A stretch of 64,000 bases of DNA from Gnetum montanum (Eukaryota; Streptophyta; Gnetopsida; Gnetales; Gnetaceae): contig MNCI01002989.1 in assembly GCA_015680685.1 (NCBI GenBank), positions 663,925 to 727,924 on the forward strand, given 5' to 3'. Of this stretch, positions 24,187 to 35,569 are shown one piece after another. The stretch's first letter is position 1. Each line of letters opens with the position of its first letter. A program made the translations under genes and the position numbers. The notes beneath the pieces were generated by a model that searched no databases, was not told the origin of the DNA, and saw nothing but the letters and a program-made list of their open reading frames with translations.

Positions 24187-24203
24187 TAGTGCCATTGTCG
24201 GGG
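24187..24203 (+). other. Primer-binding site of TRG-3
   Basis: TAGTGCCATTGTCGGGG directly follows the LTR. It differs from the complement of the plant tRNA-Asp 3' end (TGGCGCCGTTGCCGGGG) only by transitions. Asp priming is usual for Athila-type elements. Confidence 0.65.
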
Positions 24204-24306
24204 ACGGTGCTAGTTATCTAGATTAGTTATATCATACAAGATTGTTGTAATAGGGTATTAACAATATATCTTTTAGACAAAGAAATTAAATTCAATTAAG
24301 TCAACC

Positions 24307-24827
24307 ATGTTTCTTTCACAAGATAGTGATAACACAACATCTAGCGAGGCAATTCATTGGAGAACCAATGAAGAAGTTTGGAGTACTCAATCTTATGTAG
24401 GAGTTTCATATGTTCATAGACACCCCAACGATACTCAAGGACTTTTGTCATCCAACTCAAACACCTCTAGCGAAGATGGGACATCCCCTAGAATGAGGAG
24501 CCCTGTAAGGCCTAGGACCTTCTCAATGGGTAGCAAGAGTACATTAGGGGATGATTGGGAGACTTACAAAAGTCATGACAAGTCTTTCAGTTCCCTCTCT
24601 TTCTCTGCTCTTTCAACGTTAGGTTGTGATACAAATGACTATTCCTTAAGGGGTCAGTGTAGAAATAAAAATGAAACCCATGGGCAAAGTTAGGAATGCC
24701 AACATGAACAAAGACAACATCATCCCAACTCACAAACTCATAACCTACTTAGTGACGATGAACCCCTGCTAGCCGCTAAGAGCCTAATGCATATATAAGA
24801 GGCCGTTCAAATTTCCCATAGGCATCA
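24307..24827 (+). pseudogene. Gag N-terminal part of TRG-3
   Basis: Begins with the first ATG after the priming site. 128 codons are open to 24693, then the frame continues through stops to the TRG-4 insertion. Ser/Thr-rich leader with EAIHWRTNEEVW, matching the leader of TRG-5 gag (SEEVHWRTNE). The split falls at RHH; the frame resumes at 38027 as KESHLPKLDLNNF. Confidence 0.7.
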
Positions 24828-24853
24828 TGATGGGACACGATATCGCATGGGCC
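24828..24853 (+). repeat. 5' LTR remnant of TRG-4
   Basis: Begins TGATGGGACACGATATCGC, matching the first 26 bases of the 3' LTR, then jumps directly into gag leader sequence. TATA, R, U5, priming site and gag start are missing. Confidence 0.75.
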
Positions 24854-27305
24854 AAGAAGGTAAGAAACATCATCATGGCAATGGTTCCCCTTCTTCTTCC
24901 CCTTCATCGCATCATTCACCCTCTCCTTCCACATTAGAACGTAGTCACAAGGAGCGCAATTGTGAGGATAAGTGTAAGGATAAGCAAAATAAGAACCCTC
25001 GATGAGAGAGTCCAGAGCGAGGATGAGGGCATTCTAGAGAGTCAAGGCATAGAAGGGAAAGTAGGGAACCACATAGGCATCATAGACGTCATGAGAGAGA
25101 TGATCATGACGAACCCCTACTAGCAACCCAAAGTATGTTAGATATTATGGAGGCTGTGAGAATACCTACAAGGCACCAAAAAGATAGTCGGATCAAGAGA
25201 CTAGACATGAATAATATCCCATGATTCGAAGGGGGATATAACGCCAATCCGCAGAATCACTTACAGGCATTCCACAATGCCTATGCCTTGCAAAATATTG
25301 AGAATGAGTGGAAGAAGTTAAACTTGTTTCCTAGGATACTCATAAAGGAAGCAGAGAGTTGGTACCAGTCCTTAAAACCGGAAACCATTAGGAGGTGGAG
25401 TATAATGCTAGAATTGTTCAACGATAAATACCAAACGTACTCCAGAGTGTCCAACTTGCGTAAGCAGATCCAAGGATGGAAGCAGGGTAATCACGAACCC
25501 TTGGATGCTACCATGGGCCAATACTACGCATTGCTACATCGTTGTCCAGGCCATGGTTACGCATAATGGGATCAACTCCGCCACTTCGTAGATGGGCTAA
25601 GACATGAGACCAGGAGAACCCTTGGGACATATGCCCAAGGGAGATTATCTGAACTTAGGTCCCACGAAGTTCATAGATTGTTGGAGTAAGTAGCTAAAAA
25701 AGAAGGGGAGCTACGGAAAAGAGAAAGTGCGGAAGAGTACAACCGTGATCCTTCCCTCCGAAAGAGGGGAGTGAGATTCTGCGATGAGGAGGATGAGTCA
25801 CCACTCGAAGAGTTGGTGAATAGAAAAACCTTGCTGCTTTAGAAATTAACAACGGAAGTGTCAGCTAAGGTAGATGAAATATGGAGCTCCTTAGATAGTA
25901 AAATTGAAACTGTCCTAAAAATCATAGAGGAGTCTAAGAAGGAACGAAGTAGTGACCATGATAAGAAAAAGCGGAGAGATTCAGGCCATGCATGTAACAA
26001 GGGTAAGGGAAAAATGACCATCATCGATGAGGTTGTGGACTCTGATACGGATAATGATGGTGGATGTGAGATCTGCCAATATGACCATCCTAAAGGATGT
26101 TGCCCAATAATCTCACATCTGCAAGAGTCCGGGGTGTATGCGCTCAACCCAAGACTTAATAGAAGGCAAGCACCTCGAAGGTTACCTTATCCCCAAGGTA
26201 ACTCGAGGCATTTCCATCAATCATTAACATATTATCCAAGTGGACCTCCACCACAACCTATCAGGCAACACCAGCAGTGACAACATCCATAGTCATGGGG
26301 GATGCCACCACCTAGGCAACAATACCCTTATCGGCAACCAGACCCATATGGCTACTACGTGTAGCAGCCGATTTCTCAAAGTGACTCTATGGGTCACACA
26401 ACCCCACAACATGACTACCTAGTTCGAGAGTATTTTTAGACTCACTCTCCTGGAAGGGACACTCCACATGCATACCATCCTCCAAATCCATCCGCACCTC
26501 ATACGCTGATAGTTCCACTACCACCTGCTCCAACGATGCAAGGGGAACTCCCCACTCAACCGCAGTAACGTAATGCTACGAGAGTTGTAAACCTACAACC
26601 CACTGCTGGTTCTGACAACCGTACAAAGAGAAGACCTTTCTTCAGAACCAAGAGTCTAAACAAGCTCTCACAACCACAAGTGGTTGAGTCTATGACCACT
26701 CCTCCAACAAATAAGGCTTCGAAGCTCCCTTCAAACCAACAACAGAGCTTAACGTACACGGTTATGTTAACACATACCGTTACTGACTGGATCAAGGTGG
26801 GCCACCTTCCTAAGAAATTCTCTGATCCTGGAAGCCCCCTAATTTATCTCCAAGTCACTGGGAATAAACCTCATAAGGCTCTTCTTGACTCAGGTTCTAG
26901 AGTTAACTTAATCTCACGAGAAATGTATAAAGCCTAGAACTTACCTCCACTCAAGAAGAGCAATATTCAACTAGAGCTGGCTGACCAGTCCATCACCATT
27001 CCTTTGGAATTNATAACATACAAAGGTGCCTGTATGTAGCAACCACACAATAAGAGAACACCCCGTGGTTGATAGCTAATCAACAGAGCAACCTGCCAAC
27101 ATGCATGGAACGAACTAGGGGAACAACCTACACCCACAGCAAGAGCATAGATACATTGGAATATGAGCGTCACCAACTTCCAACTCTTAACCTGAAAACA
27201 TCAATTGGGAGAAGTTGGGCACTTCTAAGAAATTCAAACAAATGCTCATTATTTTGGATCTCTCCCTTGCAATTCAGTCATGGGGGAGATGGCCACCTAT
27301 GCTAA
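24854..27305 (+). pseudogene. Gag-protease of TRG-4
   Basis: Homologue of the TRG-1 polyprotein. An Arg/His-rich leader is followed by the gag domain (25150-25680) with LFPRILIKEAESWYQSLKP, a zinc-knuckle-like CEICQYDHPKGCC (26065-26103), a Pro/Gln-rich region and the protease N-terminal half with an intact LLDSGSRVNLIS near 26878. At the N at 27012 roughly 290 bases present in TRG-1 are lost, removing the second protease lobe. The tail ends GGDGHLC. Stops and a frame change make it inactive. Confidence 0.78.
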
Positions 27306-27605
27306 TCAATTGAGGCCCTTAGTTCTTTTAAGTTTTTGTTTTACACATTTTTTGTTTTGCACATTTTTGTTCTACATCTTTTTGTTTTACAAATTTCTTA
27401 ACTTTTCTTGTTTTTGTTTTGCAACATCGTTCATACCTTTTCTTTTATTTGTGTGAGTGTGTGTGTTTATCTATTTTGTTAAGTTTTTCACCCAATAAGT
27501 GCTCTAATGATGGTATGAACTATTTTCTACTGGTTGCTAATGTTTGGTTTTTACCTTTAAGATTATGATGTTGATACTAAGGTATGGTTCTTTTGATATA
27601 GCAGG
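27306..27605 (+). other. TRG-4 3' non-coding region, left part
   Basis: T-rich TTTTTGTTTTACA repeats (27340-27430), then sequence matching TRG-1, up to the GCAGG target of TRG-5. Confidence 0.7.
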
Positions 27606-28416
27606 TGATGAGTGGCGAGGTACCCCTACACTCAACCATACGAATACGAGTGTTTTCATGGGCGATCCGGTTGAACTTCGCAGACAGACTAGTTGTGGCA
27701 CCTAGATAGTTAGCCTTAGGTCGCAGTTCGCTGTCTTCCCACTTGGACTAGTATTATAGTTGTCACGTATGGTTTAGTCTAGAGTGAGGTGTATGATGTG
27801 TTCCTAATCTAATGCTACTCCTGAAAACAATGGAAGGTAATATTAACTAAGCTAGGAGAGAAAGAGTAAAAGAATCTAATCTAGTCGAAGTGCGATGAGC
27901 ATCCATTCCTTGATCATCCATACACATCTTGGACCTCATGCACGACTACCATTGGGATTACCAAGTGCAGATCCTAGGTATGCCATTGGGTTACCAAATA
28001 GTCACACTTAAATGATCATAATCAAGTTGTACTCATTCCGTGTCTAACGTGAGTTTAAGGGTGAGAGACTAATTAGGAAAGCAGTAAATAACAATTAAAT
28101 AAATAAATAAACAAAGTGAATGCTACAATGATGAAGTAATCTCAATCTTTATTGTCGGTCATGTGCGTGTCCAAGTACGTCACACTCGAATAAAGGATGC
28201 TGTACAATTACATTCACCACACTGTGGGCAGACACGAGAAAATAATCCATCTTTGGAGGGATCAAACTACTAGAGTTTCGTTACAATCTAACTCTATTAT
28301 TTTGAAATAAGGGAGAGCCGCCTCTTATTTATAGACATGGAAACGGACTGTGATATCGTGTACGCGATATCGCGGGGGATGTGATATCGCGGCCCATGCA
28401 ATATCGTGTCCCATCA
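27606..28416 (-). repeat. 3' LTR of TRG-5
   Basis: 811 bases. On the minus strand it begins TGATGGGACACGATATTGC after GTCGTGGGGGTA. The GATATCGC palindrome cluster and TATA box are within about 100 bases of that start. Confidence 0.88.
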
Positions 28417-28579
28417 TACCCCCACGACTGAATAAAAACTCATCCTCGAGTTACAGTGATTACACAGTGGATAGGTATGGGATTATTAGATGGAAACAGG
28501 GGATGATGCCGCAGTGTGGGGAGAAAACAAAATAAAGACACAACACATAGAATATGATACAACTACAAAAATTTGGAAC

Positions 28580-30696
28580 TCATGTAGTTCCTGGTGGTGG
28601 TGGCTCCTCCATTGGTGCCTTCCCTTTGTCTTGTGCTTCAGGTTTTGAGGCTTGATGGCGTTGAAGTATGGCCTGGAGCTTCTCCTCTTCAGTCTGAGGG
28701 TCCTATGCCATCCATGCTAGTGTTCCAACGTTTGACGGAGTCGGCACCTCCCACAGACAGGGTAGTTGCGGAAACATTTGGTTGGCCTTGACATACCAAG
28801 CTGCAAACACCCGTCATTCCTCCTCATAGGCTCTGGCTTTGTCCTTGTATTCATGAAGATTTGTTAGCCATCAAGCCAAGTTAGTTGCAACATCTTTCTG
28901 TCCCTGGTAGTTGGCTTTTACCACCTCAAGTTCAGAATTTGCAACATCCAATTTTTCTAACAACTTCTTACATTCTCCTCTATTAATTTGGTTAGCTTCT
29001 CAGTTCTAAAATTTTCTAGCTGGTCTACGGGAACAAATTACAGAGGGTCCCGCTGTGCTGCTTGTAAGGCCACAAGCTACTCTTGTAATTTCTGCACTTT
29101 AGCTTCAGCATGCTCGTCCCTTACTTTAGATAAGACTAGCTTTCCCTTTGTGGAAATGAGGTCTGATTGAATTGCTGTAACATCCTAAGGGATGTCAAAT
29201 AGGGATGTCATTACTTTCCCTATTTGAAGCAATTGATCAAGCACATTCTCATGTTCTGTAGGAGTCATTGAGGTTCCGGCCAAAGTTTGAGCATCCCGTG
29301 CTTCTGAGAGATCTGTTGGTGGCACAACAGGTACGTTGAGGAACTCCTTGATATGGTCTATGATCACTTCTGTAGCTCCTGCAGCATTTTGGTGTTGCAT
29401 GACCACCACGGTGGCCCCTTCACCAGTCTCTAATTGCACCTAGAAAGATGTCGTGTTTCCTGAGATCTGTTGTGACCATCTACTTTCCCCTCCTTCTATT
29501 TGAATAGAGACTTCTCCCCTTGTGCAATCTAATGAAATAGTAGGCTACCTGGCATCATCAATGATGCAAAAGAGGTTTGCGTCACCACGACTTCCCCAAC
29601 TGACCATCTTAGAGATGGCCCTAAGATGGCTCATCAACGGTTTGTAGTCTTGCAGCGGTGGCGGCTGATCCTGGCATGTGCTAGGCCCTACTTCGTGTTG
29701 TTGGCTAGGACCCGTGGTTGGAGGTTAACTGGGTCCAACCATCTATTCTTCTTTTTGTTCTAGTCCCATCTCCTTGCCAGTGCTTTTTCTTGGAGCTGGC
29801 ACCTTTAGTAATTCAGCATATGAAGCAGTCTGGGCCTTTCAGAGGACGTCATTGGTGTACCCCTGAATACCAACACATCGGCAAAGCTTTCTGATAAGAC
29901 AGGGGAAAGGCAACACCATCTTCCTTGTCTTCCATTCTTTAAACCACCTCAAGATCTCTGTCAAATATAGATGGGGTAGCTTAGCATTAACCTTTCCCAT
30001 CAACACTACACATCCTCTAGCCGCATACGTCAATATCCTTTTTAAGCCCTTTGTGGGGAAGAGGTGATATGTTCCAATTTTGAAGTAAACCCTCTCTTTC
30101 GTCATCAATTCACCAAATGCTTTATCTCTACCATAAGCCTTCTCTAACCACTCCTTTCGCACATCAGGGTCTGAACGGGTGGATAACTGAGCAACCTGGG
30201 ACCCTGTATTTGGAAGGTTTAACACTTCCAAAATGGCCTGCATAGAGAAGTCAACTGTCACACCATAAATATTAACAGTGGTTTCTTGCTCTCTATTGTG
30301 CCAAAATTGGTACTTCTCTCCTAGGTACCAAGCACAACTTTCAGAGAGGATAGGCCATAAAGGAGATCCTTTGAGGTGATCCCTAACGACCTCAGGAGCG
30401 AACTCTGCAAATGATTCAAAGTTCAATTCCACAATCACCGTAGTGAATGTGGACTTCTCATGGATAGCCTGAACACAATCTTGGGGCAATGTGAGTTGTT
30501 GTCCTAGTTCAGGAGCAGCAGCAGCTCCCCCTTCTGCTTACCCGGACTGTCTGGTAGGAGGTTCATCTTGATGAATGCTGAATGATTGCTCCTCCTATTC
30601 TGCATGTTGTCCGGTAGGACCTTGTCTTCCACCTCTCCAAGATCGTTTCTTTCCACCTTGAACGGGACTCTCTTATTGTCCATGTTTCAGGGCCAT
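28580..30696 (-). pseudogene. TRG downstream ORF in TRG-5
   Basis: The N-terminal two thirds lie in one frame from the ATG after the mini-intron. Residues 70-285 are open (30489-29839): an alpha/beta-looking region with HLKGSPLWPILSE, YQFWHN, GVTVDFSMQAILEVLNLPN and KIGTYHLFPTKGLKRIL. A Pro/Gln-rich linker follows, then a Glu/Lys/Gln-rich coiled-coil half and the C-terminus MEEPPPPGTT. Compared with TRG-6 about 650 bases of the coiled coil are deleted. The GVTVDFS...LNLPN segment recalls the conserved patch of plant 'putative transposon protein' and ATHILA ORF-1 families; that is inference. It is not polymerase, integrase or protease. Confidence 0.6.
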
Positions 30697-30750
30697 CTGC
30701 AATCACACGGGCCAAGCGTTAGTAAGGTTGCTTTTGAAGTCAAGGTATAC
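30697..30750 (-). other. Putative conserved mini-intron, TRG-5 copy
   Basis: 54 bases: donor AGTAAG|GTATACC, branch CCTTACTAACG, acceptor GTGATTGCAG next to ATGGC. Confidence 0.55.
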
Positions 30751-31158
30751 CTTACTACTTGCCTTTATTAATGATCTTATGTTATCATGTGTGATAGTGC
30801 CCGAAAGTTTGTAATAATGAGTCCTGTGACTTAGGTGGTTTCCATTTTAGTTTCCCGGTATACCTAGGGATTAAATGATTTTTAGGCACAATTATTCTAA
30901 GTGTTAGAGTTAATTACCCTAAATGATGTCCTTTGGGTGATGACAAATTTCAAAAAAAGTTAAGCACTTTTTAGCAAGTGTCCTTGCCCCATAACTAAGC
31001 TGAACACTTTGGGTTCAAGCAGGTTCAAATGGAATTAAAATCGGAGTAGCAGCGAGCGAGATATGAGGAAAAAAGAAAGGGTCACTCAATCGCAAGTTGC
31101 AGAGAAAAATTTCAAAAACTCCCCCTATGTGAATGATAAAATGATGCTAAGTGTTGCN

Positions 31159-31192
31159 ATTTATAGGTGGCTGGGACGCGATATCTCGTCCC
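31159..31192 (-). promoter_or_regulatory. Internal promoter-like block of TRG-5
   Basis: Palindrome GGGACGCGATATCTCGTCCC (31173-31192, one mismatched pair) followed on the minus strand by the TATA-like CCTATAAAT (31167-31159). This copies the layout of the LTR U3, where GATATCGC palindromes precede CTATAAATA. It lies about 470 bases upstream of the downstream ORF. TRG-6 leaves the window just before this point. Confidence 0.45.
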
Positions 31193-31507
31193 TAGTGATG
31201 TGAGGCATAACAAAAGACCAAATTTTGAAGGGATTTTCTTGAAATGAACGTTGTAAATTGAGGACATTGGCTATTATCAAGGGTTCTAGGGTAATTCTAT
31301 TAATTCAAAAGGCACAATTAATGATAATGGTTTGGATTTTATCAATAAAACCTTAGGTGGTAAGAAAAAGGGTATGTAATGGTACATTGGAACGTTAAAA
31401 TTCAGAGGGATAGTAATAAGGAAAGAAATTCATTTAAAAATTATGCTAAGGATAAGAAATGATGTGTGTGAGTGATGTTATAAGTGAGAATTACAAAAGA
31501 TTACACA

Positions 31508-31529
31508 AGTGGGTCCTCCCCAAAGCAGG
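31508..31529 (-). promoter_or_regulatory. Conserved purine-rich box, TRG-5 copy
   Basis: On the minus strand CCTGCTTTGGGGAGGACCCA, between gag and the internal promoter-like block. Confidence 0.55.
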
Positions 31530-32570
31530 TTCCAACCTATATTGCCCTTGTGTAACCATACTTAAAGTGTCCATGGGCACTAGAAGGGTTAAATGTAATC
31601 TGCACTAACTCCACAAAACACACACATGTAAAGATCACCAGAATGAGATGAAAATTCTATGCTACACGGGACACGAGCAACAATTACACGAACAGTGAGA
31701 TGAGATGAAGTATAGAAGGGATCGTAGAGATTGGGACATGAGGTAACTGACCCAGGGCATAGAGAATCCTGCGTGTAAGCATGATTAATGTGTCATTAAC
31801 TCGTTGTTCCAAGATTAGGACCAAGTCCATCTTTCTAATTAGTGACATCGCATTGTTTCATCCCATGATGAACAACTATGAGAGTACCATAACAACAAGG
31901 CATACGATCACTTGGCGTTTTGTTCAAGGGAGGAGTGATTTTTATTTTGTGGCACTTTTTTTTTCTTTTTCTCTTTCTTTCTTTTTTTTGAATACTGAAT
32001 CCAGAGAAGCCGCCAACCTTCAGGCATGGGTGCATGTCTTTCCAGTGGGACCCCCTAGAACAGCATTGGATTTTTGAGTGCCCTTTGGATTACTCTTACT
32101 CCCATTTTTCGTTAGATCTACAAGGATCTTAGTACAACCAGGTTGCATGATAACTTCCACAGACATCACCAGAGAGAATCTGCAAGTCCCCTTGATGTCA
32201 CACCCTAATCATTCCCTCTTGGTCCATCCTTCTTCATTCTGGGTGCAATGAACACAAAATTAATTTTAAGTTTTTAGAATGTCAAGAATATCACTGTACC
32301 CTTGAACAAAACCTCTTATTTGTAGAGTGGATGAGTGGGTGTAATGGGCTCACTATTCCAAATAATTGATCACTCATGACTTAATAACATAGAACACACC
32401 TCAACCAATGATCCACATGAGTGTTTTATTCATAGATGAGATTACTTACAAAAATGTGAAAAGACAAAAACACAAAAAGATAAAACAAAAAGTTGAAAAA
32501 TGAAAAATTGGAAAACAAAAACTTGAAGAATTAAAGAAAACTGAAAAATATTTATTAATCCTGCTTGTTA

Positions 32571-34574
32571 TTAAAATGGGGGATATCCCTCATAGCTAAA
32601 CGGTTGAGGATGGCAAGGATTAATAATTGGAAGATGAGGATCCTTGCATGTTGGAAGTATTGAAACTTGGTCGTACTTACCCCATCGGGGTTCACACATT
32701 TGATTATAATGAGCATAGTGGGGTAATTTATGTAATGTAGTTCCTGGATAACAAGTTGACCCACTATGATGTTTGTGACCATTAGATGGTATGCAAGGAT
32801 TGGATTGTTGCCTTCCATTATTGTGTTCATTGGGCCGTATGGTTGTTGGAGTGTGAGTTGGTGGCCCTGATAAAGTAACATGAGGCATTGGGTTTGAAGG
32901 TAAGGGTGGACCACAGTGTAGGTCTTGTGCTGAGTTGGAGGATGTAGTGGCCTCGAAATTGTGTTGTCCCTTCTTACGGCCATGTTTAAAGAAGGGGCAC
33001 TTTGGATGTCGAGGAGGATTTTCACTATTGTTGGTAGAAGTAGCACAAGTAATATTCATGGGTTGTTGTGGTGGTGCAGACACCTTAGGAATAGTTGGTG
33101 GTGATATGGAAGGAGGGTAAAAAGGATGAGAATGTTGAAAGTTAGGAGGAGTGTAAAGTGCACAAGGTGGTGGTTGTGTTGGAGGCATGGGTTGATAGTA
33201 TTGAGAAGAATGATACTGTGATGAGATAGAGTATGTTGGCTCAATTGGAGAAATAGGATGTTGGACAAGATAAGCATTTGGATTCGGATGATATGAAGGG
33301 TGTCTCTAGTCTAAGGGTGGATTCCCCCACGACTGGGGTTGCTGCCACTGTGATCGAACACAGTATCTTTGTACGAACTTTGGATGTAACGTGTTTCCCC
33401 AATGCTCATGTAAATGTAACAATATTGGTCATTGGCCCTTCATGTAAATGTAACAATATTGTAACAATCATATGTTACATTCATACATATGATTGGCAGT
33501 TGAGCTCTTATTTTCCTTATCCCTTCTTTCTAATTGTCTAATGTTTTGTCCTACTTCTTGGATTTTCAAAACTCTATCTCCAATAATATCGATAAATTCT
33601 CCACACTTTTGATACTTCCATTCCAACATCTTATTGATCTTTGACTCAGCTTCTTCTAATGTTTGTTGTATTGGCAAAGATGATTCTTTCTCCTTGTGAT
33701 TGGCTGGTTTCTCCTTTTTATGATCATGGACCTTTGTTAAGTTGAGATTGGCTGGTTTCTCCCGTTGATGTTTTTCAACACTCTCCCATCTGGTCAATTC
33801 TGCTTCTTCTTTTTTTACCCACTTAATAAGCTCTTGGACTTGATGGATTCGTAGTTAGTATAGTTGATATTGGGCATACATTCCTAAGGTCTCTCTTGTT
33901 TCATTACACAGCCCATCAATGATATGGTACATTAGCCTTTCCTCAGAAAACCCATGGCCTGGACAGTTGTTTAACAGTGCATGATATCTTTCTAAAACCA
34001 TGTCCAAGGGTTCATGTTGTGCTTGTTTCCATCCTTGGATTTGTTTCCTCAAGGCTGACACTCTTGCGTAGGTTTGATATTTTTCATTAAATACTTCTAC
34101 CGTTGTTGACCAACGTCGTATTGAATTTGGTTTTAACAATCTATACCATACTTTTGCTTGGTCAACGAGTGTCATGGGAAAGAGCTTAAGTTTTTGTCAC
34201 CTGTTATCAATGTTATTCCATGTTCAGGCATTGTAGAAGGCTTGTAAATGTTGATGTGAATCTAAGTCATAGCCTCTTGAAAAAGTAGGGAAGTTGTTTA
34301 AATTGAGCCTGGGTAGATGGCTCTCTTTACGATGCCTACGTGAGATTTGAACAACCTCTTGTATTTGCGTTAGGCTTGTAGTGGCTACTAGGGGTTCATC
34401 GTCATCAGGTAAGTTATACTTTCATGTGTTGGGATGACGTTGTTTTCATTCATGTTTATAAGAAACCCCCACTTCGGGTTGCATACTCCAACCTTCATTG
34501 TCATATAGTTCGTTGGTTCTCCAATGAACTTCCTCACTAAGTGTGGCATTATCGTAATCTTTTAGGAGAGGCAT
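32571..34574 (-). pseudogene. Gag of TRG-5, nearly full length
   Basis: 668 codons in one frame with scattered stops. Leader SEEVHWRTNE, then LNLNNFPTF and the Retrotrans_gag-like domain (34250-33850) with LFPMTLVDQAKVWYRLLKP and NSIRRWSTTVEVFNEKYQTY. A helical segment AESKINKMLEWKYQKCGEF follows, a zinc-knuckle region damaged near 33460, a Pro-rich stretch and a basic patch PFFKHGRKKGQH, ending YEGYPPF. No protease. Confidence 0.78.
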
Positions 34575-34704
34575 TGTTGTGAAATTGTATGTGAATTTAG
34601 ATGTGACTTTTTTTTAATAATTATTTCTTCTTTCTAAGAGATATATCGTTAAGTTCTATACAACGACCTTGTATGATATAACTAATCTAGATAACTAGCA
34701 CCTT

Positions 34705-34721
34705 CCCCAGCAACGATACCA
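34705..34721 (-). other. Primer-binding site of TRG-5
   Basis: On the minus strand TGGTATCGTTGCTGGGG, one base from the LTR end. It fits the tRNA-Asp complement apart from C-to-T and G-to-A changes. Confidence 0.65.
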
Positions 34722-34722
34722 A

Positions 34723-35569
34723 TGATGAGTGGCGAGGTACCACTACACTCAACCATATGAATACGAGCATTTTCACGCACGATCCGGTCGAACTCCGCAG
34801 ACGAACTAGTTGTGGCACCTAGACAGTTAGCCTTAGGTCGCAGTTTGCTGTCTTCCCACCTGGACTAGTATTATAGTTGTCACGTATGATTTAGTCTAGA
34901 GTGAGGTGTATGATGTGTTCCTAATCTAATGCTACTCCTGAAGGCAATGGAAGGTAATATTAACTAAGCTAGTAGAGAAAGAGTAAAAGAATCTAATCTA
35001 GCCTAAGTGCGATGATCATTCATTCCTTAATCATTCGTACACATCATGGACCTCATGCATGACTACCACTGGGATTACCAAGCGCAAATCCTAGGTACAC
35101 CACGGGGTTACCAAATAGTCACACTTAAATGCTCGTAATCAAGTTGTACTCATTCCGCGTCTAACGTGAGTTTAAGGGTGAGAGAGACTAAATAGGAAAG
35201 CAGTAAATAACAATTAAATAAATAAATAAACAAAGTGAATGCTGCAATGATGAAGTAATCTCGATCTTTATTGCCGGTCATGTGCGTGTCCAAGTATGTC
35301 ACACTCGAATAAAGGATGCCGTACAATTACATTTACTACACTGCAGGTAGACATGGGAAAATAATCTATCTTTGGAGGGATCAAACTACCAGAGTTTCGC
35401 TAAAATCTAATTCTATTATTTTGAAACAAGGGAGAGCTACCTCTTATTTATAGACATGGCGATGGACTACGATATTGGGTACACGATATCGCAGGGGAAG
35501 ACGCGATATCAAAGTGGACGCGATATCGCATATGCGATATTGTGGCCCATGTAATATCGCATCTCATCA
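34723..35569 (-). repeat. 5' LTR of TRG-5
   Basis: 847 bases with TGATGAG...CATCA ends. Carries the GATATCGC palindromes (35470-35545) and TATA on the minus strand. Confidence 0.88.

Larger units (their letters stand above)
27606..35569 (-). mobile_element. TRG-5: innermost element, gag plus long downstream ORF
   Basis: Most complete copy. Flanks GCAGG (27601-27605 and 35570-35574). On the minus strand: 5' LTR (35569-34723), priming site (34721-34705), gag (34574-32571), non-coding region with purine box (31529-31508), internal promoter-like block (31192-31159), mini-intron (30750-30697), downstream ORF (30696-28580), polypurine tract and 3' LTR (28416-27606). The two LTRs remain alike, consistent with the youngest insertion of the nest. 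Confidence 0.92.

Noticed and set aside
28580-30696. Downstream ORF as reverse transcriptase or integrase
   Set aside because: No YVDD/FVDD box, no HHCC finger and no D-D-E spacing in any frame.
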